64,000 nt of DNA from Batrachochytrium dendrobatidis JAM81. Lineage: Eukaryota > Chytridiomycota > Chytridiomycetes > Rhizophydiales. The notes under the pieces were generated by a model. It did no database searches, was not told the DNA's origin, and saw only the letters and a program-made list of their open reading frames with translations. A program made the translations under genes and the position numbers. Position 1 is the first letter of the stretch. Each line of letters opens with the position of its first letter. The stretch covers positions 186,001-250,000 of the forward strand of contig NW_006281118.1 of NCBI RefSeq assembly GCF_000203795.2, read 5' to 3'. Shown here in pieces: positions 37,477 to 48,875 of the stretch.

Positions 37477-37868
37477 ATGGACAATGCATTGCAAAGGGCA
37501 GAAACTTTTGAATGCATTATAAACAGTGACAATGACCAGCATCCTGCAAAACCTACAAAGAAAGACCAACTCAAACAATATCTGAATCATAAAGTACACA
37601 TCACAGTCACTGATGAAAGAGTTTTTATCGGATTTTTTGTCTGTATTGATAGGAATTGCAACTTGGTCCTGAATGCTGCAAATGAGCAAGACAATGGTAT
37701 AGCTGCATCACTTGTACAGTTGATTTTAAAGAGCCTATTCTGTCAATAGTCTTGTATATACTCATTAGAATATTGGACAACTGCTCTACAGGTGTACTTC
37801 GGTTTGTTGGCACAGTCATTATCAAAGGAGAGGACATTGTCAAGGCTCAAGTTGAAGATATTTTGTAG
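37477..37868 (+). CDS. Lsm-domain protein, NatC auxiliary subunit NAA38-like
   Basis: Two exons, 37477-37696 and 37792-37868, joined in phase, give 98 residues. The Sm fold shows the Sm1 block (QLKQYLNHKVHITVTDERVF), FFVCIDRNCNLVLNAANE and, in exon 2, VLRFVGTVIIKGEDIVKAQV. The CIDRNCNLVL phrase with a C-terminal GxxIIKGEDIV block is typical of the LSMD1/NAA38 (Mak31) group rather than of spliceosomal Lsm proteins. It would be a small subunit of the NatC N-terminal acetyltransferase on ribosomes. A spliceosomal or other Lsm role cannot be ruled out from 98 residues. Confidence 0.72.
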
Positions 37869-39448
37869 CAGCTCGTTCATTACCGTATTCATGTAAAACG
37901 GAGCATTAAATAAGAATCGGTACAATAAACAGCTAATCTCATGGAGCGATTGGTGACAGTTTACTGATCTTTTGATAATTGGCATGGAAACAACTGCTGC
38001 TTTTCTAAAGTATTCAATCTGTTTTTAAACTAGAGTGCAATCGTACCGGCTTTTAGGATACAAGGATAAGTTTGTACAAAGTTTAATTGAAAATATGAAA
38101 ACAGTTGAACTCGAGATCTAGATTGCAATGGATAAATGCCTATTGAAGCAATGCAATTAGTTTCTGGCAGAAGAATACAATCAATATTCATCCATTGTAC
38201 ATTTCCAAGCAAAATAGTGACTGCAGGATAAATACAAGTGTCTCATTTTATGTGAATACGGCTATAGTCGGTCATCAATATCTGCATTCTGCAGCGTGGT
38301 AATTGATGCCAAGCATATGTATAGAATGTGCTAATATTGCCCTTGTTTCTACTTTTTCCATTAAACATTTGCTTTTCTATACAGACAGCCAATGTCTAGA
38401 CTATACAGTACAACCAATCGCCATAGCTTAATAGTTTTTCAATCATCGTACTGCCATACGTATATCAACTAATTAAACTGCCACTCGACAGTCCATGTGC
38501 ACAATAAATAGGTTTTACCGCAAGGTGCTTTACACTCGTTGCATTGACTATCACTATGGGTTGCTGATTATTTGATGATTTCAGACCTACAAGGAAGCCG
38601 AGTATTATCCATTGGTGATGCCCACTCGAGACATATTAGAATAATCGTATACATTTAGTATTGCAACTGACTAGTTGAAGTGCAATAATAGCTTGCACGA
38701 GCCACCGCATATGTGGTGCATAATAATAGTGCAGCAATATTGTATGTTGAAATGCCAATTTCCTCAAACTTGCTGATACCAGATTGTAATCAACCATTGC
38801 AAAATTAAGTGGAGTTGGATGCTATACCGTAAAATTAATATGGCCATGACCCACAACGATCGTCTATTGATTGGGCGTCATTAATGCGCTTAATTGTGTT
38901 GACTAGATCTAGATTGATACAAGTGCTTTGCATGTGTGGTAATATTCAAGTTTATATTGATCGTATACACTAAATTTGGTTGAAACGAATTGTGCCAGTC
39001 AGATGATGGGCTAAGCCCAAATGGGGATAAATTAGACTGTAACCCCTGAATGTAATAACGCCTGCAATTCATACCCTTTGTTGCTAGCTGTAAATGGTCA
39101 TACACACGCGGTAGTTCATGTGCTTGACAAACTTCAAACTCGAGCGTGATCACTAATGCAGAGCAATCATTTGAAGATATTCACAATTCACCTGTGTGAC
39201 ATGCATGTTTTGGACATGTTAGTTTGCTTGTGCAAGTTTATGGGTGATAAGCATTATTTTCAGATTGTTTTAATTTTAAATATAATTCACATGTATAAGG
39301 GTAGTATGGTGTTCGTTTGTAGCACGGGTCAATGTCAGAAAAATGAAATAAAACACGGTGTAATCGGCCTATAGCATTTAGTAACTCTGCTGCTGTTACA
39401 TACTATTGTTCAGCCTACACCTAGATTATACACATATACTCTGTAGCA
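37869..39448. other. Intergenic, promoter region of the S41 protease gene
   Basis: Holds MITE-like copy 4 at its left end. The remaining 1.1 kb is AT-rich with no gene I can support. Confidence 0.4.
37880..38266. mobile_element. MITE-like element, copy 4 (shortest complete copy)
   Basis: The left end (TACCGTATTCATGTAAAACG) and right end (CATTTTATGTGAATACGGCTA, 38244-38264) are inverted repeats. Between them are blocks also seen in copy 1, such as AATAAACAGCTAATCTCATG near 37923 (copy 1 AAACAGTTAATCTCATG near 1264), and a TGCAGGATAAATACAAG block near the right end. At about 387 bp it defines the minimal unit. Confidence 0.65.
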
Positions 39449-42334
39449 ATGCTTGTTTCATCTGTTGTTGCTCTGTTGGCAACTGCTGCTTCTGTCGTGT
39501 CTGCAGATTATCCTTCCTACAATCTCATCAAGACTGATCGTGATGCTGGCCGCTTTACATTTGTGCCCACCACTCGTGCCCAAAAGGAAATTACTCTCAA
39601 GAATGCCGAAAATGTGCTTGCTGTAAGTTGAAATCAAGTGTGAATTGACTGTTGATTTAAATTTCCTGTTACCGTTCCATGTGAACCTATATTTACCATG
39701 AGATTGGACAATTTGGTTTGCTTGTAATGTGCTTCGAGTACACGAAAGATTTGACTGTTTGGCTCACTCGATATTGTATGTCACATTGCTTGAATATTTT
39801 AATAGGCATGGGTCAATTACGATTCCAAGATGGCCAACTATGGATCAGCCGCTGATCCGTTCCCAATCATCAAGAGTGTTCGTAGCAACATTGACAAGAT
39901 TAGTGATGAGGAGCTCCAGCTTACACTCAATGATGCGTTTGTCAAGATTCGTGACCAGCACACTCGTTGGTTCAAGCCTGGACCATACCGTTGTTTCTTT
40001 GCAACCACTGGTCTGACGTATAACTTTATCGATGCTGACAAGGATATCGCCAACAAACCCAAAGTTGTTGTATCTGATATTGTCAAGACTCCCGAGGTTT
40101 TGGCCCTGATGGGCAAGGAGTACACCAAGATTGAGCTTGGTGATGAACTCGTGGGTATCAATGGCAAAACCTTTGTCGAATGGTTCAAGGAGAACCAATT
40201 CAAATCTGGTGATGGTGCTAATGATTTTGGTGGTCAGCGCACTGCTCTTCGATACATTGGTACAATCTATGGTTCAGTTGATCGTCTTCCCACTGAGGAT
40301 TCCATTTCACTCGAGTTTAAATCTCGTGCCCATTACAACCACAAGTACACCATCGCTGTTCCTTACGTCACTGGTCATAGTCGTGTGTGCTGGGAACTCA
40401 GCAGTACTCTGTACCAGAAAGTTACCAACATTACGCTCCCAGATACTCCAACCAGCAGTTCCAGCTTTGCACCATTTGACATTGCCGAGTATGAGCGTCA
40501 AAAGATGATTGATGCCGAGGATGCCATCAGAAACCCAGTTGCTATCAACGCTGTGCATGCCGAGATGGCAAATGTTCAAAAAGAGCTTTTCCAATCTGCA
40601 AGTGCAAGTGCCGATACCAATGCATTTGAATGGACCAAGACAAGTCTCAAAGGTGTATCTTGGGGTATCTACAAACCAGAATCCAAGAACATGGGTGTCA
40701 TCAGACTTGACGACTTTTCTCCCAAACTGGCATCTAACCCTGGTATTGACGGCAGTTCTATTGCACATATAATTGTTCGTCGCTTGCTTACCCGTGAACT
40801 CAAAGATACCAGCTCTATCGTGTTTGAGCTTCGTGGTAATCCCGGTGGCAGCATTTTGTTTGCCAATTCGCTTCCCCAATTGTTCAAGCCCGATTTCGAG
40901 CCATTCGGTGCCCGCTACCTCAAAAACAACGTCACTTACAACATTTTCGTCAAGGATAAGTATAACCTCAACACTTGGGTTAAAGTATGGAACGAATCAC
41001 CCGCTGATTCTCGCTACACCAACATTGGTCAGTTTACCACGGTTGAAGTTGCCAACTCTTACGGACAGGCTTACACCAAACCCATGGGTGTTTTCACTGA
41101 TGGAAACTGCTTCTCTGCTTGTGAATTGTTCTCTGCCAATATCCAGGATTATGATGCTGGTACCGTTTTCGGTGAGGATGGGACTACTGGTGGTGGTGGT
41201 GCCAATATTCTGGACGTTGACCCTGCGTTGATATCCTATTCACCAGCCGACTTCAAACAGTTCCCCTTTACCCTAGAACTCACTAACCCCACAACAAAGT
41301 CTTCGTATACCAATATGTTGTCTGTTGGTATCCGTGAATCTATCCGTAACGGCAAGTACGACGGTCAATTGATTGAAGATCTCGGTATCAAGACAGATAT
41401 TGTTGTGCGTGCTCGTTGGTCCGATCTGCAGCCCAACTCTACAACCAACACTCAGTACGATCGTATTGCTGACAACCTCTCTCGCATTGGCAAGGCTAAT
41501 GGACAGGCCAACACCATGTTTGTTGCCGAGCCTTTCTCTATGGATGCAAACTTGGGAGATTTCAAGTTGGATGCCGAGGTTTCTGGTATTGAGGACATCA
41601 CCATCACTTCTGATGATGGCAAGAAGGTCTTTGGTACCCAAAAGCTCACTCTTGATCATCACAACGTTACCATCACAACACCACCTATTTCTGATGGAAT
41701 TGGCACACAGCGTATTACTATTATTGGTTCTACTAAAGGCAAGCAGATTATCAAGACTTACCGTACTGTTCGCGTTGTGCCCACTGATGAGCAGCGCGTC
41801 CATATTGCTACCACTCCTTTTACCTTTAATGGAAAGTCTACTTCCGTCGGTCTGTTCAATAGTGCTGAAACTGCACCCGTGGATGGATGGAGCTTGCACA
41901 ATGGAAAATGGATGGTTGGCAATGGTACTTTGTATAACAACAATGTTGTCACTTCGTTGGAAGTTTTCATGACTGCCCCAGTGGGTACTCATGTAAACTT
42001 CAATCTTGATGTCAACTTGGACTGTGAGACAGAGTTTGATTACCTCGGTCTACTTACCAAGTCGGACAACAAGGAAACCCCAATTCTTACTACGGTCTCA
42101 CGACTTGTCGCTGGACGTATTATTCCTGGTGTCAGTGGAAGAAACACTGTGGTCAAGGGAGCTTACCCCTTCACTACCACCACTGAAAACTTTTCAGTGA
42201 TTCTTCGTTTCACATCTGATGTGATTAGTGGATTCAAGGGTGCTACTATCAACTCGTTCACGGCCAGTGCTGCAACTGCTCCAGCACCACCTAGCAGCGT
42301 ATCCAAGGGACATCGCAAGCCCATAATCTTCTGA
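39449..42334 (+). CDS. Secreted S41-family (C-terminal processing / CPAF-like) serine protease
   Basis: Two exons, 39449-39622 and 39806-42334, phase 0, 900 residues. A signal peptide ends near residue 19 (VSA-DYPS). The conserved LNDAFVKIRDQHTRW block contains H110. PDZ-like sequence (LGDELVGINGKTFVEW) follows. The catalytic domain has MGVIRLDDFSP, SSIVFELRGNPGGS and TDGNCFSACELFSA with the likely nucleophile S495, then VFGEDGTTGGGG. This layout matches large fungal S41 peptidases related to the chlamydial CPAF type. The C-terminal third, from about 640, is beta-rich and may serve adhesion or substrate binding. S41 proteases are known to be expanded in Batrachochytrium, where they are linked to host tissue breakdown; that role here is inference. 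Confidence 0.83.
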
Positions 42335-43197
42335 TTTTCTAGATACAGCTAGTTTCTCAGTTGCCACATTAACATTTACAAGTAATTGTTTCCAAAACAT
42401 TTGCTTGTTGTTCATTATGTTACACTTGATCAAATAAAGGTTTAGATGTTGTTTTATTTTTTGTATGTTTGGTTTCCACTGAAGTGTTTTGCTTTAATAC
42501 ATTCCATACTTGATTAATCTCCAACTTTTCTTTAAATATTGTGTGATTGACATGGAAATAGTAAAGCATGTTCAGTTTCAATGGTTTTGACAACAGTATT
42601 ATTACAAGATCCAGCTTTTGTAAGTGACAGACAAGTTGGCAACAAGGAATGCGTCTAGATTTTATTGAAAATATCTAAACAAATTCAATATCTGGATTGA
42701 ATAGACAAATTTGACGATCGTACAATGTATGGCTATACAAAGACAAGCGCAAGATTTAAAAATATAGTCTGATTGTGCATCATATGATGGTTGATGTGTT
42801 TGAGACTGGTCAAGGAAGCTGTCAAGGCTGTAGTATTTTGGCTTTCCAAACAACAACATGCACCGTTTTCAAACACGCATATTATTCTATACAGCATTCC
42901 ACAAGGCAACTGTCTGATCAGAAATGGTTTACTAAAAGCTCAACATAACTGTCTCATACTATATGTATTATTATAAGAATGTCTATCAGGGTGTGAAAGC
43001 AAAGATCACAAAGGTGCTCAAGGGAGGTTAGGGCTAGAATGTAAAAGTACTGGCTGTCAACTATCAAGTAGCCTTGTGTAGCTAGCTAGTAGGAAAGGGT
43101 TGGTTCATGATGTATTATAGCAAAAATACGGTTCTATTTTGATCAACACTAATCAACTCCACTTTATCCTTGTTTAATTTTAAATTTGATTCAACTC
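42335..43197. other. Intergenic with diverged MITE-like traces
   Basis: Blocks such as ATAGTCTGATTGTGCATCAT (near 42765) and CTAGTAGGAAAGG (near 43086) repeat parts of MITE-like copies 1, 2 and 5. No clear pair of ends was found. No gene seen. Confidence 0.4.
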
Positions 43198-43668
43198 ATG
43201 AGACTTGTAGGCATTTTAACCATATTAGCTGCAAGGATAACTGTCAATGCAGTAGCAGTTTTATCTAGCACAGAGACTCAATTACTCCAATTATCAAAAC
43301 GTGGTTTCAATACAGGCTGGAGCGAGTTGGAGGATACGCTAGAAGATGTTATACAAAGAAGAATGTATTTTTGTGACGAGTATCTTAGACGCAAGGCTAC
43401 GCTAGATGAAAAGCTAGGCACGCAAAATGCTCGAGTGGTGGATTGGATGGTAGAAAACAAATCACAATCCAAGTCTAAAGAAGAAACCGACGAAGTGGAA
43501 GAAGAAATACTCGAAGCAGCCGGATGGAAAAAAGAGTGTAAAAGAGCAAAACGGGATGAAGATGCTTTAAAGAAAAGACTTGATAAAAAGAATGGTCCAA
43601 GTTGGAGGGAAAGATGGCAAAGACTTGCTGCCAGTTTGAGAAAAAAACAGTATTCTTCACTTGATTAG
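43198..43668 (+). CDS. Small secreted charged helical protein (lineage-specific family, unknown function)
   Basis: 156 residues in one exon. A signal peptide (about 1-19, MRLVGILTILAARITVNAVA) is followed by a strongly charged, probably coiled-coil body rich in Lys, Arg and Glu (LRRKATLDEKLG, KKECKRAKRDEDALKKRLD). There is no recognised domain. It shares the general plan of the other secreted proteins in this half of the window. Its 3' flank is nearly the same as that of the 44906 gene, which argues for common origin. The first true ATG (43198) gives the signal peptide directly. Confidence 0.65.
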   Translation: MRLVGILTILAARITVNAVAVLSSTETQLLQLSKRGFNTGWSELEDTLEDVIQRRMYFCDEYLRRKATLDEKLGTQNARVVDWMVENKSQSKSKEETDEVEEEILEAAGWKKECKRAKRDEDALKKRLDKKNGPSWRERWQRLAASLRKKQYSSLD

Positions 43669-44905
43669 CCTTGTTCAAAATGAATTCAAATCTCGAGACA
43701 TATATATGTGGAAATATCAACAGCTTACATTTATGATATGGTATACTGTGGCGTGTATTACATGATGAACCACTTTTTGTATTCCATTTGTCTCGCAAAT
43801 GCTTAATCTCGTTCATTCAATAAACACATTCATTAGCAATGAAATGCAATGACATGTTTGACCATATTGTACAGTTCGACCATTATACGCTCTTGAACAT
43901 TGTATGCAATATATAATCCTGTTGTTTTTGTATATTGCTGGACATTCAAATCAACATCTTGTTTCAAAGTAAACATGTGTTTGATGCCAGGTTTGTATAA
44001 TCGAAACAGATATCCAGTTTGCCAAGTAAACGCTGCAAGACTCTTGATTGCAGGCACGTCAGTATATACGTCAATACATACATCTGGACATTACCAGATT
44101 CCTATAGTTGTGCTCACAAACTGGATACATGTATCCATTATACAAATATCAAATACACATTGCTATATGATGCATGATGCATGATGTTGGTGTTGATAGT
44201 CGACAGATACCATGCAAAACACCTGGATTGACTATACCAAGTATCGGTTTGAGCAGACATCTGCTAGCTGGCAACTCCAACTTGTTGAGATACTGACACA
44301 TTGTGGAGTATACAGACTACCATCACAAACATACCACTGCACTGATATACACTTGTTCATCTCAGTGGATTGTTGAACTTGATAATAAAGTCCTGACAAT
44401 AAAGTCCTGACATGACTGACATGACCGTCAACTTCATACTGCATCGTGCAGAATTGTAGTATAATGGCATATCATTGATATCAATCGTGTCAAAGCAGGG
44501 TCATTGGAAATACTTTACTGTTGATGTCTGGCCAGCTGTTGTATGGATAAGCCATCATCTCATATTGACCCTGACTTGAAACTGGCTGATCATGCCAATC
44601 GATCTCGACATATTCCTTAGTAAACATATCAGGGTTGCCCAGTCCTTAATTACAAGTCCCGTTTCACCCAATAGTTAAAGGTGTAGTATAAAGAAACCTA
44701 CACCTTTGAGTATTTGTGTTGAATGTACCTGAACAGCGGCCAAGTTGTCCCTACATAAGCTTGCATATCCCTTATACCCTGATCATATCTTTAGCCATGA
44801 AAGCATTTAAATGAAAGCATAGTCTACATTTACAATCAGCCCACACATTATCAAGGATATCCTTACTAATCGACAAACTATATCACATTTATTCTTGTCA
44901 ACAGC
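43669..44905. other. Intergenic with conserved 3' flank block
   Basis: The first part (43711-43892) is a near copy of 46395-46572 after the next gene and includes an AATAAA polyadenylation-like signal. A short tandem ATAAAGTCCTGACA repeat lies at about 44384-44410. No gene seen. Confidence 0.45.
43711..43892 (+). repeat. Conserved 3' flank block, copy A
   Basis: About 180 bases nearly identical to 46395-46572, starting GAAATATCAACAGCTTACAT and including CGTTCATTCAATAAACACATTC. The match decays beyond CCATATTG. Confidence 0.85.
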
Positions 44906-46348
44906 ATGAAGTTCATATCGATTATTGTGATGTCGCTATTGTCGGCAACAGTCAGTGCAGTGGTTATTGATCGTTCGTCTACCAGCGAATCAGAGACTGT
45001 AGAAGATTGTTCAACTAAAATGCAGCAACACACTGGTATTTGCGCTTCGACCGGAACAGAACAACAATCTACTGGAACCAGTCATGATGTAGCACAGTCA
45101 ACTGCAAATCCTGATGATTCAGGAAACTCTGCCGAACAATCCAATGAATTACCATCGTCCTCTCAGTCCGATCAAAATCATGACGAAGAGTCTCTTGAAA
45201 GCTATGTTCCGGAAAATCAACAGACTGTTACTGCAACTCTGGAGAAACTGGATGAACTCGAGATGATAATGAAGGAGTTGGATATGAGGATTCCAACCAA
45301 GATTGGAAACGGGTATCCACATGAAATGGACGAAGCATATGTCAGGACCCTGCTAGATTATGATTCGAAAGGGTTGGACGTGCCTGATGTTTTAAAAGAA
45401 GATCAATTGAAAGCTCTATTAGGATCAGAATGGGAGCGCCACATGCTGAAGCTTGAGCCTATTGAAGAAGCATCGATCAGAGTTGTATCTGAACCTACTC
45501 CACAATTAAAATCCATCTTAAAATCCGGACCCACTTCTAAATCCCACGGTTCAAAACACGATCATTCTAGAAAGCATCAAGAAAAGTCAAATCACGATAC
45601 TGGTTCAAGGAAAGCCAAAGTGCACTTTGGGACTCTCACTAGAAAGGTTTTCAAAAAGAAACTATTCGGAGGAAAATATAAAACCACCATTACAGACATA
45701 TCTCAAAATGAAGAGTCGGTTGATGAGACTAACCCAGGATATGCAACTGACAAAAATGACCAGACCAAAAATAATCGTGGAGCGGCCAAGTCGAGATCAA
45801 ATAAATCAAAAACTGACGATGATGATGGAATTCAACCTACTCAATCAACGAGCGATGAGGAGGAAAGCCAACCCACTCAACCCACTCAATCAACGAGCGA
45901 TGATGATGGAATTCAACCCACTCAATCAACAAGCGATGATGAGGAAAGCCAACCTACTCAATCAACAAGCGATGATGAGGAAATTCAACCTACTCAACCC
46001 ACTCAATCAACGAGCGATGATGATGAAAGCCAGCCTACTCAATCAACAATCGATGATGAGGAAAGCCAACCCACTCAACCCACTCAATCAACAAGCGATG
46101 ATGAGGAAAGCCAACCTACTCAATCAACAAGCGATGATGAGGAAATTCAACCCACTCAATCAACGAGCAATGAGGAGGAAAGCCAACCCACTCAACCTAC
46201 TCAACCTACTCAACCCACTCAATCAACACGCGATGAGGGTAAAGGTCGATCCGTTCTATCAATTCTAAAAGACATGTTTAAATTCAAAATTGTCAAACCT
46301 GAACTACCAAAACTGAAAGTATATAGTATAAAAATGTTTGGGCATTAG
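44906..46348 (+). CDS. Secreted low-complexity protein with acidic (DDEES)QPTQ repeats
   Basis: 480 residues in one exon. A signal peptide (about 1-18) leads to a Ser/Thr/Gln-rich region, a short helical segment (about 110-180), a Lys-rich basic patch, then a long array (about 304-445) of acidic units built on SDDEES and QPTQ, each followed by STSDD. The C-terminus is basic and hydrophobic. I recognise no domain. The array is likely disordered and heavily O-glycosylated if secreted. The upstream AT-rich region gives the likely promoter; an ATG at 44906 starts the signal peptide. Confidence 0.7.
   Translation: MKFISIIVMSLLSATVSAVVIDRSSTSESETVEDCSTKMQQHTGICASTGTEQQSTGTSHDVAQSTANPDDSGNSAEQSNELPSSSQSDQNHDEESLESYVPENQQTVTATLEKLDELEMIMKELDMRIPTKIGNGYPHEMDEAYVRTLLDYDSKGLDVPDVLKEDQLKALLGSEWERHMLKLEPIEEASIRVVSEPTPQLKSILKSGPTSKSHGSKHDHSRKHQEKSNHDTGSRKAKVHFGTLTRKVFKKKLFGGKYKTTITDISQNEESVDETNPGYATDKNDQTKNNRGAAKSRSNKSKTDDDDGIQPTQSTSDEEESQPTQPTQSTSDDDGIQPTQSTSDDEESQPTQSTSDDEEIQPTQPTQSTSDDDESQPTQSTIDDEESQPTQPTQSTSDDEESQPTQSTSDDEEIQPTQSTSNEEESQPTQPTQPTQPTQSTRDEGKGRSVLSILKDMFKFKIVKPELPKLKVYSIKMFGH
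45815..46240 (+). repeat. Acidic Thr/Gln tandem repeat array
   Basis: Imperfect units of 36-45 bases (GATGATGAGGAAAGCCAACC and CCACTCAATCAACRAGCGAT variants). Nested CAACCTACTCAACCCACT triplet-based units expand toward the 3' end. Length differences between units are multiples of three, so the frame is kept. Confidence 0.9.
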
Positions 46349-47104
46349 ACCGACAGCTCAGCAATTCGATTCCATTATCTGTAAAACTGAGATTGAAATA
46401 TCAACAGCTTACATTTATGATATGGTATACTGTGGCGTGTATTACATGATGAACCACTTTTTGTATTCCATTTGTCTCGCAAACGCTTAATCTCGTTCAT
46501 TCAATAAACACATTCATTAGCAATGCAATGACATGTTTGACCATATTGCACCAATTGACCAGTATACGATCACTGCATACATCAACATATGGTACTTGAC
46601 ACACTACAAAGTTGATACTACAACTGATGTGTGTGATCAGTCAGGCTATTGATGCAACTATTTTGACACTACAATCAACGAGTCAAACCAGTCAAATTGG
46701 TCGGATCAGATATCAACACACATGACTATTGCTGGTATTGGTGTTGCATGTGCCAATACGACATGTCAAGCAATATCATATCAACACAATACACACATGC
46801 ATGTCAGTATCATCAATGTGTACAACTATGCAATATACAATCAACTGTATTGTATTGGAAATACAAGTGTCAATGTACACTATGATATCATGTCAACCAA
46901 GACTTATATAATGATCAGATATAATGCATGCACATACAAATTTATTGTAAATTAAATCAGAAATACAGTTGAATCAGTTGAAACGAGCCCAGATTAGCAC
47001 TCAAATCAATTGGATGAATCGTCATTTTTGGATCGCTGAAAGAGTGATTTCAATCCATTCATAAACTTGGAAAAGGTCCACTGTGTACTGGATGTTTGAG
47101 TGGG
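46349..47104. other. Intergenic, start of segmental duplication
   Basis: From 46395 it matches the later segment at 61745. It holds the conserved 3' flank block and AT-rich spacer. The frame after the 47105 stop codon (47006-47104) is described under findings. Confidence 0.4.
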
Positions 47105-47824
47105 TTAAGCTGTAGGCGTTTCATGATATTGTGATGAACTTTGGGTCTCGCTAGTAGATGCTTGCTCTGATCCTGGCTGTTGGCTTAGTACGAGAATGAG
47201 AGAGTTGTAGATGCTTTCAACAAAACTGAGATCTGATTTCAAAAATTCCATGTAAAGATAAAGTGATTCTATATCCAGATTATCCCCAAACAGACGCCTT
47301 GCAAGCTTTCCTCTGGTTATATTCAATTCCAAGTTAAAGCCAAAAATATCGGAACCAAGACTCTGACACTTTTTTTCAATCTCGACGAGAATTTCTTGTT
47401 CTTTTTCAAGCTCCAGTTTGGCTTTCAAAAGTCTTTCACCGTATTTTGAGCCATTTTCGCCTTGAAATTTATTTAGCAGCCGCTGATATTTTTCATCTAG
47501 CCGGCTTACCAATCTTTCTTGATCAAGTTTTGCAGATTCTGCCAAGCCACGCGCTTTCTTCGTTTTTTTACATTTTTCATTCAGTTTTAGGTGCTTTTTG
47601 ATCAACCTCGCATCATCCTCTGAAAGTCGACTAAGATCAACCGAGTTTGTAATTTCTGCATTAAAAACTGTCCAATCCTCAAATACAGAATTTGTAGTTG
47701 CGCTAGGTTGAGCCGTTAAAGAACTAGTTTCAGCACTTGTAGCTGCACTGGGATTAACTGAGCTGACCGTAGTAACTGAGCAAGCAAGCAGGATTGATGC
47801 TAATACTGTGACTGCAAGTTTCAT
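47105..47824 (-). CDS. Small secreted coiled-coil-like protein, member of duplicated family
   Basis: 239 residues, minus strand, one exon. Signal peptide (MKLAVTVLASILLACSVTTV) and a Ser/Thr/Ala-rich stretch precede a charged region (about 75-190) rich in Lys, Glu and Leu that looks helical and coiled-coil forming. There is no known domain. It is the paralogue of the 62325 gene, with the same signal peptide pattern and similar promoter. Its stop codon (TAA, 47107-47105) comes early relative to that paralogue. A 13-codon in-frame extension upstream (from 47863) is present but the ATG at 47824 gives a standard signal peptide. Confidence 0.68.
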   Translation of the reverse strand: MKLAVTVLASILLACSVTTVSSVNPSAATSAETSSLTAQPSATTNSVFEDWTVFNAEITNSVDLSRLSEDDARLIKKHLKLNEKCKKTKKARGLAESAKLDQERLVSRLDEKYQRLLNKFQGENGSKYGERLLKAKLELEKEQEILVEIEKKCQSLGSDIFGFNLELNITRGKLARRLFGDNLDIESLYLYMEFLKSDLSFVESIYNSLILVLSQQPGSEQASTSETQSSSQYHETPTA

Positions 47825-47883
47825 TGTATTGGTTTGATCGAGCAAGTTGTATATGGTTGTCATTCAACAATAGAGTTTGTATT

Positions 47884-47892
47884 GTATTTATA
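47884..47892 (-). promoter_or_regulatory. Conserved TATA-like box of the duplicated secreted genes, copy 1
   Basis: On the minus strand TATAAATAC lies about 60-68 bases upstream of the start codon at 47824. The same box is at the same spacing before the 63161 start. Confidence 0.45.
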
Positions 47893-48875
47893 TCTGTTAT
47901 TGAATGGATAATATTAAAAGCATGTCGGATGACCGTTCTAAGGGATTGTCTTTATTGTCAGGGTTGATGGTGATTTGTCATCAATGTCAAAGTTTGAAGG
48001 GATATTCATTTATATAACAACCGCAATTCTTGGTTGAACCGCAACTTGACTATATATTCGAGTATCATATGGCTGATTGTGGTTTTGTACAAATAGCTGG
48101 CAAGTCAGATATTGTATGGCCAACGTATTTGCAGATGGCATTGCTTGCTAATCATGTCATGTCCAATATTGACTGTGTAGTTTAGAGTTTACAATGTTTG
48201 CGAGTATGGTATACAGTGATGATCGGTTCAAAATATTACATTGACTAAACAACCAACTCTCACAATGCATGTAATCATCAATCCGTCAAGTTATGATCGA
48301 TATTGATCAAGTGATTGACATTCAACTCACCTGGTGTCGATATGCATATAGGCGATAAGAGCATGTACATAGTTGTTCAATCATGAGTATAACTGTGACG
48401 TTGAACCCATGGTTGATATGGTTACGAGTCCGATCAACAAGTGTTCACATTGACTTGTTATCGACCGTTTGCAGTTATATTGACAATCAAAATGTATGTT
48501 TACAATGATACAATATTGGATCAGTTTGGACAGTGTCTTGTTTTGTTGATTGTATACTTGACATTGAACAATATCATAATATCGACTTGATTGACAACTG
48601 AAATCATGCAGTGGTTGGTGGTGATTGTATCAGTTGACATGTATTGGATAGGTTGTTGTCATGACCCAGTAAATTCAGTGGAGTATGTTGATGTGTACAC
48701 TAGTAGTGATGATTCATTCAACGACATGCGTGGTTTTAATATTATACGTGAAACCACATGCTCATGATTATGGTTATGGGGACATACAGCGTTACAATAA
48801 TGGGTCAACAACAATGTGATGGAATTGGATGCGTAATATCAAAACCATGCTCAGAATACGTGATATAACAACAAC

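Larger units (their letters stand above)
46395..48085. repeat. Segmental duplication, copy 1 (direct, ~1.7 kb)
   Basis: Clear similarity to 61745-63415 in the same orientation, including the downstream spacer (GACTGATGTGTGTGATCAGT region), the secreted gene on the minus strand, and upstream promoter sequence ending near CATATGG...GATTGTGG. Local identity is highest in the spacers and at the signal peptide; the gene bodies differ more. Confidence 0.8.

Noticed and set aside
46697..46955. Short overlapping frames in the duplicated spacer, also at 62015-62296
   Set aside because: Both copies have similar frames, but several frames stay open at once, the sequence is low complexity with shifts between copies, and no signal peptide or domain is seen.
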